Positions 44,378 to 54,055 of a stretch of DNA of 64,000 bases are shown here, piece by piece. Origin of the DNA: UBA4408 sp002389785 (lineage in GTDB: Bacteria; Bacteroidota; Bacteroidia; UBA4408); contig DAORJK010000014.1 of assembly GCA_035438985.1 (NCBI GenBank), positions 1-64,000 on the forward strand, written 5' to 3'. A program made the position numbers and the translations under genes. Position 1 is the first letter of the stretch, and the number at the start of each line of letters is the position of its first letter. Under the pieces are notes generated by a model. It had not been told where the DNA came from. It saw only the letters and a list, made by a program, of their open reading frames with translations, and made no database searches.

Positions 44378-46573
44378 ATGAAAAAATACTTATACCTTTT
44401 ATCTTTTACCTTATTTTTTTCTATCCCTTTGCTGCACGCTCAATATTGCATTGCACCGCATTTGTCTACTTGTAATGCGGCCGACAATATTAATGAAGTA
44501 TTAATCTATGGTTCGAGCGCGACACTTGTTAATTCAGGGAGTGGTTGTGGTTCGGCCAATGGTAATGCTTATAGTATTTACCCATATCCTGCATATTCCA
44601 CCAGCCTTCAAACCGGTTTATCTGCAACGGTTGTAATAACAACAACAGCTAATAACAACATTTCTTTATGGATTGATTATGATCACAATGCTACTTTTGA
44701 TAGTTATGAATGGACTGAAATAACTGCTAGTTCTGTTGCGAATAGTCCAACTTATGCAACGGTTGTTGTGCCATTAACTGCACTTACGGGTGCTACCGGT
44801 TTACGCATTCGTTCTCGATTAGCCGGAAATCCAAACGCTGCAACTGATGCCTGCACTACCTTTGGAAGCGGAGAAACTGAAGATTACACAATTGACATCA
44901 TTGGTGGGCCTCCAAATGATTTGTTTGCAAATGCTCAATTAATTACCGCTAGTACAACTTGTAATGCGGTGTTGGGTTCATTGGAAAACTGCACTCAGGA
45001 TATTTCCTTTTTTACTTGCAACGGTTTCTCTCAATCTGTAGCTGAAGTATGGTATAAATTCATAGCCGATTCATCCGTAGTTGAAATACAAGCAAATGGA
45101 ACAGGAGCCTTATTGCCAATGATTAGTCTATGGGAAAACCTAACCACATTTATTACTTGTGCGCAAGCTCCCGCAGGCGGTATTGGTCAAGCAAGCATGG
45201 TGGTCTCGGGATTGGTACCCGGTAACACTTACTACATAGCTGTAGCAAGCCCAATATTTTCAATAGATTATGATTTTTATATCTGTGTAAAAAATAAAAA
45301 ATCAACACTTGCCGATGTAACTATTGACCTAGATATTACTCCTGCGGTTAATGCCGGAATTTATCAAGGAGGATCACCTGATATTGTTGGTTCATTTAAT
45401 GGTTTTAATCCTGCAGCCGCGGATGATATGTACTCAATTGGAGGTTATAATTTTCGTAAAACGTATACCACTTTTGCACAAGGCGATACCATATCCTTTA
45501 AATTCAGAATCAACCACAATTGGTCGACCTTTGAAGCCACCTCTTCGCGAAGTTATGTTGTAAACGATGGTGATACGCTAAAGTGTATTTGGGACTCTGC
45601 GTCATTTACTGTTGTTGACGTTACAATAAAACGTCCAATAACATTTCGTGTTAACATGAACAATGAAATTGTTTCTCCAAATGGAGTGTATATGGTAGGA
45701 AATTTTAATAATTACGATGCTGATTCTACATTGATGTCGCCCATTGGAAATGGAGTATATGAAGCTGTAGTTGATCTAGACACCTCTTCTTTTATACGTT
45801 ATAGATATGTAAATGGCCTTTCTGTCTCTGCTGCCGAAACGGTACCTTTAGCTTGTGGATTAAGTAACGTAGGAGGTTTCGATGAACGATTTTTAGATGT
45901 ACCCGAAAATGCTGATACTTTACCAACAGTTTGTTTTAATGAATGTGCCAATTGTATTGGGTATGCTGCAATTGGATTTCGAGTTGATTTAAGTGGTTTT
46001 CTTCCTGTTTCTCCCAATGGTGTGCACATTGCAGGAAATTTTAACGGTTGGGATTATGGTGCAAATGCAATGACATCAATTGGAGGCAATGTGTATGAAA
46101 CAGTTTTGAATTTAGATACAACTACTTCTATTCGATACAAATTTGTAAATGGAAATCAGGCTGCTGATGCAGAAGTTGTTCCTGCTGCTTGCGGTATAAT
46201 TCAAGGATCGGGAGGCTATAAACGATTTTTTGATGTTACTGAAACAGCTGCTACTTTACCCAACGCCTGCTTTAGCTTATGTCAAAGTGGAAACTGTGCA
46301 CTGTCGGTAGTTGCACAAGACCAAAATGAAACTTCCGTTTACTTTGATGCAGGAAGAAATGAAATAGTAATTAAGTCGAATCAACCGGAAGCCTTTCAAA
46401 GTATTTCGCTTTTTGCTATCACCGGTAAATTGGTGAAATCGAACAATATTGCTAATTTAAAAAAGGGGAGCGGTTTTAGTTTCGATGCAACAACACTTCC
46501 CGATGGAGTTTATTTTGTATCCCTAAATGGCACAACAATGAGGCAAACAAAAAAACTCAGCATTAGTCGCTAA
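44378..46573 (+). CDS. T9SS cargo protein with GEVED and two glycan-binding-like modules
   Basis: A 731-residue secreted protein with leader MKKYLYLLSFTLFFSIPLLHA. Residues ~25-175 are a GEVED domain (WIDYDHNATFD, GSGETEDYTIDI). A PPND-type beta domain with a WYKF strand follows (~180-300). Two tandem modules near 430-510 and 530-625 share NGVYMVGNFN / NGVHIAGNFNGW and IRYKFVNG, resembling AMPK/CBM48-like glycan-binding folds. The end is a T9SS type A domain (ITGKLVKSN, LPDGVYFVSL). No catalytic domain is visible, so it is probably a surface-bound or released binding protein. Confidence 0.85.
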   Translation: MKKYLYLLSFTLFFSIPLLHAQYCIAPHLSTCNAADNINEVLIYGSSATLVNSGSGCGSANGNAYSIYPYPAYSTSLQTGLSATVVITTTANNNISLWIDYDHNATFDSYEWTEITASSVANSPTYATVVVPLTALTGATGLRIRSRLAGNPNAATDACTTFGSGETEDYTIDIIGGPPNDLFANAQLITASTTCNAVLGSLENCTQDISFFTCNGFSQSVAEVWYKFIADSSVVEIQANGTGALLPMISLWENLTTFITCAQAPAGGIGQASMVVSGLVPGNTYYIAVASPIFSIDYDFYICVKNKKSTLADVTIDLDITPAVNAGIYQGGSPDIVGSFNGFNPAAADDMYSIGGYNFRKTYTTFAQGDTISFKFRINHNWSTFEATSSRSYVVNDGDTLKCIWDSASFTVVDVTIKRPITFRVNMNNEIVSPNGVYMVGNFNNYDADSTLMSPIGNGVYEAVVDLDTSSFIRYRYVNGLSVSAAETVPLACGLSNVGGFDERFLDVPENADTLPTVCFNECANCIGYAAIGFRVDLSGFLPVSPNGVHIAGNFNGWDYGANAMTSIGGNVYETVLNLDTTTSIRYKFVNGNQAADAEVVPAACGIIQGSGGYKRFFDVTETAATLPNACFSLCQSGNCALSVVAQDQNETSVYFDAGRNEIVIKSNQPEAFQSISLFAITGKLVKSNNIANLKKGSGFSFDATTLPDGVYFVSLNGTTMRQTKKLSISR

Positions 46574-46646
46574 GTATTTTGCACTATACAGATTGCTGTT
46601 TGCTTTACTAAAAGTTGTTTTCGTAAGAAAATAAGAAGGATTAATT

Positions 46647-47369
46647 TTAAAAAACCATTCCTTTCATTTTACCGAAGTACATAACAATTCCTGCCTTTAC
46701 AAAAATTTTTTGTGCTTGCGCAAGATAAACTGCTTCATTGGAATAGGAACTACGCGCTACCAATTCCGGATAAGGTCTATTGATGAATAATGCTTTGATA
46801 TAGTAATCAATAATCAATGCTTTGCGCAAATGATTTTCAGACATGCAGCCTATACCAATCAAGTACCGTGTTAAGTATGTTGAATTATTAAGATCAAAAG
46901 TTACTACATCATTTCTGTTTTTGAACTGCATTGAAAATTGAGCATAATTTCCTGAGTAATTTGTGTTTTGGGCATCTCTGTAAAATCCGGTTATAGCCGA
47001 TCTTAAGTAGGCAAAATCAATGAGTACTCCATAAAGTTGTAATTTCGTTTTGTGTTGGAAAGGCAAATAGTTTAGTTCAATACCGCCAAGTCGTTGCTCG
47101 TAATGTATTTTGGCTTTGTTTAATTCGTTCTTAAACCTTAGTCGCTGATATCCACCCTCTCCATAGAAATGAATGTTGAATTTTTTAACCAATTTTAGTT
47201 TTACATTGGCATTGAAACCAGGATTTAACAAGGATGGCTGCGCTTTAATTCCTGCAATTGAAGTTGAAACAAAAAACAACGAATTGCTCACTCCTATGCC
47301 AAAACGTATTTGAGCAGTTGCAGCATAACTAGCTAGAAAACAAATACAACCGATTAAAAGCCGAATCAT
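46647..47369 (-). CDS. putative outer-membrane beta-barrel protein
   Basis: A 240-residue protein with leader ending TAQ and alternating beta-strand composition (INIHFYGEGGYQRL-type strands) to the end. No family I can name. Size fits an 8-10-strand barrel. Monocistronic; no visible terminator in the short gap to the converging upstream gene. Confidence 0.6.
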   Translation of the reverse strand: MIRLLIGCICFLASYAATAQIRFGIGVSNSLFFVSTSIAGIKAQPSLLNPGFNANVKLKLVKKFNIHFYGEGGYQRLRFKNELNKAKIHYEQRLGGIELNYLPFQHKTKLQLYGVLIDFAYLRSAITGFYRDAQNTNYSGNYAQFSMQFKNRNDVVTFDLNNSTYLTRYLIGIGCMSENHLRKALIIDYYIKALFINRPYPELVARSSYSNEAVYLAQAQKIFVKAGIVMYFGKMKGMVF

Positions 47370-47497
47370 TTTAAGTCAACGATTGAAATAGAAATTTATT
47401 GTTTTAAAGAATAAAAACTTGAAACGTAAAATTTTTAAAATTAAGCGAGTTGCTTTCAAACAAAGACTTATATTTTATTTTTAGTCCTAGCTTTGTG

Positions 47498-47505
47498 TAC
47501 CTTTG
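47498..47505 (+). promoter_or_regulatory. candidate -7 box of mfd
   Basis: TACCTTTG matches TAnnTTTG, 43 bp before the mfd ATG. Confidence 0.45.
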
Positions 47506-47548
47506 AAGCCTTAAAATCTATCAGCAGCTTATTTCCGATCAACAACAC

Positions 47549-50500
47549 ATGACGATTAATGACTTAGTAAGTGCATATCGTAAAAGCGATATAACCACCC
47601 GTATAATTTCGGGAATTACTGCCAATCCTACACTAAAAATTCAATTAAAGGGCGCGATTGGTTCTTCCGTTTCATTTATTGCTGCTGCTGTATTTGCTGA
47701 AAGTCAAAAAAATCAATTGTTCATTTTTAGCGATAAAGAAGAAGCCGCTTATTTTTTAAACGATATTGAAAATTTAATTGGCGATAAAAATTGTCTCTAT
47801 TTTCCCCCTTCGTATAAAAAACCATACGACCCTGAGGCTATTGACAATGCTAATATTTTGCTGAGAGCTGAAGTACTCAACACCCTCAACAAAAGTTCAA
47901 AGCCTTGCATTGTTGTTAGCTACCCTGAAGCTCTCGCCGAAAAAGTAGTTACTAAAAAGCACTTAACTAAAAACACCATGGAACTGAAGCCGGGTGAGCA
48001 AGTTAGTTTGGAGTTTATGATGGACCTATTGCACGAATTTGGTTTCGAACGAATGGACTATGTGATTGAACCCGGACAATATTCAGTGAGAGGTGGAATT
48101 GTAGACGTATTTTCATTTTCGAACGATCATCCTTATCGAATTGAATTATTGGGAAATGAAGTAGATTCAATTCGAAGTTTTGATGTTGTTAGCCAATTAT
48201 CCATTGCCAATTTTGCAAAAATTGCAATCGTTCCAAATGTTCAGGAAAAAATATTACACGAACACCGTGAATCTTTTCTAGATTTTTTATCAAATGAAAC
48301 AATTATTTGGACCCGTGATATTGATTTTTGTGCCGAACGAATTCAGAAAGAATTTGAACACGCAAGTGAAGCCTATCAAAAAATTTCAACCCTTATCGAA
48401 CAGCTTCCTCCAGAGGAATTATTTATTGATGATGCATCATTCTTAGCTTCTTGCAAAAAAATGCAAGTGGTTGAACTATCCTCAAAAACTCGTTTTCAAA
48501 GCAACCTGGTTATCACCTGTAACTTTTCTCCTCAACCTAATTTCAATAAAAACTTTGAGTTGCTTATAGCTAATTTGAGAGAAAATGCAGCTAAAAAAAT
48601 TAAGAATATTTTATTCGCCGATACTGCTAAACAAACTGAACGAATTTATGCCATTCTTGAAGATGTAAAAGCCAATAAAGGACCTAAATTCTCTGCTGAT
48701 GAAGTGAGCCCAATTTTACTTTCAATTCATGAAGGATTTATTGACCGCGACTTACAACTTGCCTGTTATACCGATCATCAGATTTTTGACAGGTATCACC
48801 GTTATAAAATAAAAAGTAATAACAACAATAAACAAGCTATTACGCTTAAAGAACTCGGTGCCCTGCAACCCGGCGATTTCATTACGCACATCGATCATGG
48901 TGTGGGAAGATTTGCAGGACTCGAAAAAATTGATGTCAATGGTAAGCCCCAAGAAGCAATACGTTTGGTTTACAAAGACAACGATATTTTATACATCAGT
49001 ATTCATTCACTTCACCGTATTTCGAAATTTTCAGGAGCTGAAGGATCCACGCCTAAAATTAACAAACTAGGCTCAAATGCATGGGCAACTTTAAAGCAAA
49101 AAACAAAATCCAAAGTAAAAGAAATTGCCTTTGATTTAATAAGACTTTACGCTAAACGCAAAGCTCAAAAAGGTTTTGAATTTATGCCCGATACTTATTT
49201 ACAAACCGAATTAGAAGCAAGTTTTATTTATGAAGATACCCCCGATCAAGAGAAGGCTACAGCTGCACTAAAAAAAGACATGGAAAGTTCTTATCCAATG
49301 GATCGCTTAATATGTGGGGATGTTGGATTTGGGAAAACAGAAGTTGCAATTCGTGCTGCATTCAAAGCAGTAAACGACAGTAAACAAGTGGCAGTGCTGG
49401 TTCCAACTACTATACTTGCACTCCAACATTATAAAACGTTTAGCGAACGATTAAAAGATTTTCCCTGTAAAGTTGATTACATCAATCGCTTTCGAACCGC
49501 TAAAGAAGTTAAACAAACACTTGATAATCTTGCAAAAGGAGAAGTTGATATTTTAATTGGAACACATCGAATTGTTAGTAAAGATGTAAAATTTAAAGAT
49601 CTTGGATTATTAATTATTGATGAAGAACAAAAGTTTGGAGTTGGAACTAAAGACAAATTAAAAGCACTAAAAAGCAATGTTGATACTCTTACCCTTACAG
49701 CAACTCCAATACCACGAACGCTACAGTTTTCGATGCTTGGCGCACGCGACTTGTCAGTAATTACAACACCTCCTCCAAATAGATATCCGGTACAAACCGA
49801 ACTCCATACATTTAATGAAGAGATTATTCGGGATGCTATTTCCTTTGAAGTTTCACGTGGGGGTCAGGTATTTTTTGTACACAATCGAGTTGGAAATATT
49901 AGTGAGGTTGCCGGAATGATTCAGCGGCTTTGTCCTGGTGTTCGCACAGTTGTTGGGCATGGGCAAATGGATGGCGAGAAACTGGAACAGGTAATGCTCG
50001 ATTTTATTAATCATGAATACGATGTATTGGTTGCTACCACGATTATTGAATCGGGTTTAGATATTTCGAATGCGAATACCATACTTATTAATCAGGCACA
50101 TTTATTTGGCTTGAGTGACTTGCATCAAATGCGCGGAAGAGTTGGCCGTTCTAATAAAAAAGCTTTTTGTTATTTGTTGGCACCACCTCAAAGCGTGCTT
50201 ACATCTGAAGCGCGAAAACGCTTAAAAGCCATTGAAGAATTTGCTGAACTCGGAAGCGGATTTAGCATAGCCATGCGTGACTTGGATATTCGTGGAGCTG
50301 GTAACCTGCTAGGAGGCGAACAAAGTGGTTTCATCAGTGAAATTGGTTTTGAGATGTACATGAAAATTTTGGATGAAGCCATCATGGAATTGAAAAACGA
50401 AAATGAGGAAATTCGCAACAGTACTTCAGCCGGCTCCCATCAATTTACCGATTCCCATTCAAGCAACTATGTGCTCGATTGTCAAATTGATACCGACATG

Positions 50501-50938
50501 GAAATTCTGATTCCGGATGAATACGTTACCAATATTGGCGAACGCTTAGCATTGTATAAAGAATTAGACGACATTGAAAAGGAAGCAGATTTACATCGCT
50601 ACGAATTAAATCTGCGCGACCGATTTGGCGAAGTCCCGAAACAAGTTCGTGAACTAATAAATACAATTCGCTTAAGGTGGATGGCTAAGGACATTGGTTT
50701 TGAAAAAGTGGTGCTCAAGAGTTCAAAATTGATTGGCTATTTTGTACTCAATCAAAATTCACCCTATTATCAAAGCGAATCGTTTACCAAGGTTTTAAAG
50801 TATGTTCAGCACCATTCCAAACTTTGCAAAATGAAGGAAAATAGAGATAAGCTGAGTCTAACTTTCGAAAATATTAAATCCGTTGACGAAGCTATTCGTG
50901 CATTAAAGCCTATAGGAGCCTTGGAATTAGTAAATTAA
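47549..50938 (+). CDS. mfd: transcription-repair coupling factor Mfd
   Basis: A 1129-residue ATPase that removes RNA polymerase stalled at DNA damage and recruits UvrA. The UvrB-like N-terminal domains (RGGIVDVFSF) are followed by the RNA-polymerase interaction domain with DFITHIDHGVGRFAGL. The translocase motor follows: Walker A GDVGFGKTE, motif II IDEEQKFGVG, and GSGFSIAMRDLDIRGAGNLLG near the end. The TRCF C-terminal domain is present. Full length. A barrel-like gene follows after 15 bp; uvrC lies 4 kb further on, but not in the same transcript. Confidence 0.97.
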   Translation: MTINDLVSAYRKSDITTRIISGITANPTLKIQLKGAIGSSVSFIAAAVFAESQKNQLFIFSDKEEAAYFLNDIENLIGDKNCLYFPPSYKKPYDPEAIDNANILLRAEVLNTLNKSSKPCIVVSYPEALAEKVVTKKHLTKNTMELKPGEQVSLEFMMDLLHEFGFERMDYVIEPGQYSVRGGIVDVFSFSNDHPYRIELLGNEVDSIRSFDVVSQLSIANFAKIAIVPNVQEKILHEHRESFLDFLSNETIIWTRDIDFCAERIQKEFEHASEAYQKISTLIEQLPPEELFIDDASFLASCKKMQVVELSSKTRFQSNLVITCNFSPQPNFNKNFELLIANLRENAAKKIKNILFADTAKQTERIYAILEDVKANKGPKFSADEVSPILLSIHEGFIDRDLQLACYTDHQIFDRYHRYKIKSNNNNKQAITLKELGALQPGDFITHIDHGVGRFAGLEKIDVNGKPQEAIRLVYKDNDILYISIHSLHRISKFSGAEGSTPKINKLGSNAWATLKQKTKSKVKEIAFDLIRLYAKRKAQKGFEFMPDTYLQTELEASFIYEDTPDQEKATAALKKDMESSYPMDRLICGDVGFGKTEVAIRAAFKAVNDSKQVAVLVPTTILALQHYKTFSERLKDFPCKVDYINRFRTAKEVKQTLDNLAKGEVDILIGTHRIVSKDVKFKDLGLLIIDEEQKFGVGTKDKLKALKSNVDTLTLTATPIPRTLQFSMLGARDLSVITTPPPNRYPVQTELHTFNEEIIRDAISFEVSRGGQVFFVHNRVGNISEVAGMIQRLCPGVRTVVGHGQMDGEKLEQVMLDFINHEYDVLVATTIIESGLDISNANTILINQAHLFGLSDLHQMRGRVGRSNKKAFCYLLAPPQSVLTSEARKRLKAIEEFAELGSGFSIAMRDLDIRGAGNLLGGEQSGFISEIGFEMYMKILDEAIMELKNENEEIRNSTSAGSHQFTDSHSSNYVLDCQIDTDMEILIPDEYVTNIGERLALYKELDDIEKEADLHRYELNLRDRFGEVPKQVRELINTIRLRWMAKDIGFEKVVLKSSKLIGYFVLNQNSPYYQSESFTKVLKYVQHHSKLCKMKENRDKLSLTFENIKSVDEAIRALKPIGALELVN

Positions 50939-50953
50939 AATTATTTTTGCCAC

Positions 50954-51766
50954 ATGAAAAAAATTTACAGCATTTCATTATTTATATTACTCTGTAACCT
51001 TGCATTTTCTCAAGAAATTGAACGTTGCAATTGTCCACAACAATCGCGTATTGGAAAAGGGACTTTTTACTTTAGCTGGGGCTACAACAAAGATTATTTT
51101 AGTAAAAGTGACCTACATTTTAAAGATGCCGGCGCGGGGAATTACGATTTTACCTTGTACGATATTAAAGCGAAAGATCGGCCCGGGTTTCGAAATATTT
51201 TTGGAACAACCTTGGCAGTACCCCAATATGTTTATCGATTAGGTTATTATTTCAACAACAAAAAAGATTTGGGTATTGAAATTAATTTCGACCATACGAA
51301 GTATGTCATGATTAATAATCAAACAGCACGATTGAAAGGCCATATCGGCGGTAACTACTATGATGTTGACACATTAATTTCTGAAGATTTTTTAAAATTT
51401 GAGCACACGAACGGGGCAAATTTTTTAATGGTAAATCTTTTGAAACGTCAAAATCTTCTTGTATCAGCAAATAAAAAACATTGGCTTGGAGCTGTGATTA
51501 AACCGGGTGCAGGTATTGTAATTCCTAAAACAGATGTTACCATTTTCAAAAATCATTTGGACAATAAATTTCATATCGCAGGCTATATAGTTGGTGTTGA
51601 AGCAGGTCTTAGGTATGATTTATTTAAATATGCATTTTTGGAATTCACAGGCAAAGGTTCATTTGCCAATTATACCGATGTGCTGGTTATTGGCGATGGC
51701 AAAGCACATCATTACTTTTTTACTGCTGAAGTAATTTTAACTGCGGGCTTTCAATTTGCACTGTGA
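50954..51766 (+). CDS. secreted outer-membrane beta-barrel candidate
   Basis: A 270-residue protein with leader MKKIYSISLFILLCNLAFSQ, a short CNCPQQS segment, then amphipathic beta strands ending in FQFAL, a typical barrel C-terminus. No named family. It is 15 bp behind mfd and overlaps the opposing 51751-53226 gene by 16 bp at the 3' ends. Confidence 0.65.
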   Translation: MKKIYSISLFILLCNLAFSQEIERCNCPQQSRIGKGTFYFSWGYNKDYFSKSDLHFKDAGAGNYDFTLYDIKAKDRPGFRNIFGTTLAVPQYVYRLGYYFNNKKDLGIEINFDHTKYVMINNQTARLKGHIGGNYYDVDTLISEDFLKFEHTNGANFLMVNLLKRQNLLVSANKKHWLGAVIKPGAGIVIPKTDVTIFKNHLDNKFHIAGYIVGVEAGLRYDLFKYAFLEFTGKGSFANYTDVLVIGDGKAHHYFFTAEVILTAGFQFAL

Positions 51767-53226
51767 GAACTGCTGCTAAACTTTGATTTTAACCAGGAGT
51801 TATAATTTAAAATGTCACTATCAGCGCTAGAAGGAGCTAATTGATGAAAAGCAGTCAATCGCTTGTTCCACGCTTTACCTTCTTCAAGTGAAGTTGTCCC
51901 GATCATTCCTGATATAATTTTAAGCAGTTCCCGTTCACGTTCATATATTTTTTCGCTAAGCAAGGATTTAAAATCTCGTTTGATTTGATTAATCCGATTT
52001 TCAATAAATTCATAATCGTTCAGTTCATAACGAATCATTAATTCGGTCAACGATATTTTTAATTGAAAAGCCTGATCCAGATTTTTAAAATTCTCTTGTA
52101 TACTCATAAAAACTAGATGTTTCAGAGCCATTCTAAAGTTCTTTATTCCAAAATTCAATACTGCTAAATTGAGGTAAATAAACACGGTATAAAAAGGAAG
52201 CTCTTTAATCGCCTTCATCCCTTTTGCTTCTTCTAAAATATCAATTGCCTTTTGTTTATTATTCACCGAATAATTTATCATCAGTGAATTGTAGTAGTAG
52301 AACAAATATTTATCGTACAGCAATCCGCCAAATTCCTCCATAGCATCTTTCAACTTCTCGGCATACTCTAGCGACAGCTTATTTTTACCGTTCTTAAAAA
52401 GTGAATTAATCAAATAGGTAAGCATTTGCAATTTTGTTTCATGGTTGGATTTATTAAACACATTCTCTTTCTGAAAAGATCGATAGGTATCCAATAAATA
52501 AACTTCAAGCGAAGTATAATCATGTCGTTGCAATAAAATACGGCTTAACGATTGATATATTTTTAAACGTAGCTGTGTATTGTTTTTCAAATCGGCCTTG
52601 CTACTGTATTCATCAATTGTTTTTTGCAATACTTCTAATATCTTTTGGTTTCCACGGTCGAATCCCTGCGAAACTTTAATTCGATAAATTAATACTGCTA
52701 GCACATCGTCTATTTCTTGTATTTTTTGTAATTTTTTTCGATTTTCCTTACGCAGCGAAATATACTTTTCGGGATTTACTTTCATGGTTTCCTGCGAAAG
52801 CTTTATAAAATCAGCATAGAGTAAATCAAGCAACTCATAATTTTCAATTGCAAGTCCCCGCTTTTCAGCTTTACTGAGGTAATGAAAAGCTACTTCAAAG
52901 TTTTGCTTCCGTTGATAAATACGCGACAATATAAAATAGTGTAACAGTAATACTGAATCATCAAAATCAAAATAAAGCAAATTAAGACTTCGGTTAATGT
53001 CTTCAAACAAGCGATTTTTTAATCGGTAGAGCGAGTTTTTTGTGTCGTTTGAATAGTGCTTTTTATGAAACTTGTCTTCATCGAAATCAGTATAGTTTTT
53101 TCGTATCGCGTCAAAAAGTGCTACATCTTTACGCAATGCGCCAGCATTGGTTTGTGTTAGGTATAATTTAAAATGTCTTACCTCTTCCTTGCTTAGTTCG
53201 CCGATTATTTGGTGTAAAATATTCAT
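51751..53226 (-). CDS. conserved helical (TPR-like) protein of unknown function
   Basis: A 491-residue, strongly alpha-helical, Lys/Leu/Glu-rich cytoplasmic protein without signal peptide or membrane span. It begins MNILHQIIGELSKEEVRHFK and has repeated Tyr/Leu helical pairs (YYNSLMINYS, VFIYLNLAVLNF), compatible with a TPR-like solenoid. I recognise no family. A candidate -7 box lies 22 bp upstream of the ATG. Confidence 0.7.
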   Translation of the reverse strand: MNILHQIIGELSKEEVRHFKLYLTQTNAGALRKDVALFDAIRKNYTDFDEDKFHKKHYSNDTKNSLYRLKNRLFEDINRSLNLLYFDFDDSVLLLHYFILSRIYQRKQNFEVAFHYLSKAEKRGLAIENYELLDLLYADFIKLSQETMKVNPEKYISLRKENRKKLQKIQEIDDVLAVLIYRIKVSQGFDRGNQKILEVLQKTIDEYSSKADLKNNTQLRLKIYQSLSRILLQRHDYTSLEVYLLDTYRSFQKENVFNKSNHETKLQMLTYLINSLFKNGKNKLSLEYAEKLKDAMEEFGGLLYDKYLFYYYNSLMINYSVNNKQKAIDILEEAKGMKAIKELPFYTVFIYLNLAVLNFGIKNFRMALKHLVFMSIQENFKNLDQAFQLKISLTELMIRYELNDYEFIENRINQIKRDFKSLLSEKIYERERELLKIISGMIGTTSLEEGKAWNKRLTAFHQLAPSSADSDILNYNSWLKSKFSSSSHSAN

Positions 53227-53248
53227 AGTTGAATGCGTAAGATTAATT

Positions 53249-53256
53249 CAAATTTA
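53249..53256 (-). promoter_or_regulatory. candidate -7 box of the helical-protein gene
   Basis: TAAATTTG on the minus strand, 22 bp before the ATG. Confidence 0.4.
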
Positions 53257-53354
53257 ATTATTTTCTGACAGAAACAATACTTACTTTTATTTTGGATTAA
53301 GAACTAGCACTTAGAATGATCGTGAATAAACTACTTATAAAAACCATTAATCCC

Positions 53355-54041
53355 ATGAAACAAATTGTGCTTGCCCTTTTTATATTTCTTTGTACACTAT
53401 GCAATTCCTATGCGCAGGCAATAATTGGTTTCGATACAACTTATGCTATAAATATTCCCGATACTGTGCATCAAAACGACAGTATCAACTTTAAAGTTCG
53501 TTTAAAAAATTACGGAACTGTTCCAATTGACAGTATTGAAATTCGAAGTGGTGTTTTGGGTTCAGGCTTCATTAGCAGCATTGCTACAGAATTTACATTT
53601 CCGTATATACAATCAATTACACTGCAAGCCGGCGATACTTTTTCTACGCGTGTGTTAAGTAACTGCTCTCCTAATCGATTTGCTCTTGGTATCGACGTGG
53701 TTGTAATTTGGCCACGTGCTAACGGAGCACTTACACTCGATTCGCTAAAAGACACAATTCTGGTTTTAACCCCGAATCAAATTGCAGTGTTGTTAAAAAA
53801 CAATGGTTTTACTGTATTTCCCAATCCATTTTCTTCATCTGTACAAATACTGTCCATTGCCAGTGTCAAAGAAGTATTAATTTACGATAGTGCCGGCAAA
53901 TGGATGTGTACAAGAAAAAAAGACGATTGTATTGATTTATCTGATTTGGCAGATGGAATTTATGTGTTCGTATTACGCGCAACTAATGGAAGAGAAGAAA
54001 AAATAAGAGTCATTAAAAATGCTTCGGCAACTACTCACTAA
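53355..54041 (+). CDS. small T9SS type A cargo protein, tandem copy 1
   Basis: A 228-residue protein with leader MKQIVLALFIFLCTLCNSYAQ (ATG 53355; an earlier ATG at 53316 gives an implausible extension). One beta-sandwich-like domain contains the block LGIDVVVIWPRANG, followed by a T9SS type A domain (VFPNPFSSSVQIL, LADGIYVFVL). It shares this block with the next gene 14 bp downstream. Function unknown. Confidence 0.8.
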   Translation: MKQIVLALFIFLCTLCNSYAQAIIGFDTTYAINIPDTVHQNDSINFKVRLKNYGTVPIDSIEIRSGVLGSGFISSIATEFTFPYIQSITLQAGDTFSTRVLSNCSPNRFALGIDVVVIWPRANGALTLDSLKDTILVLTPNQIAVLLKNNGFTVFPNPFSSSVQILSIASVKEVLIYDSAGKWMCTRKKDDCIDLSDLADGIYVFVLRATNGREEKIRVIKNASATTH

Positions 54042-54055
54042 GTAAAAATTCTACT

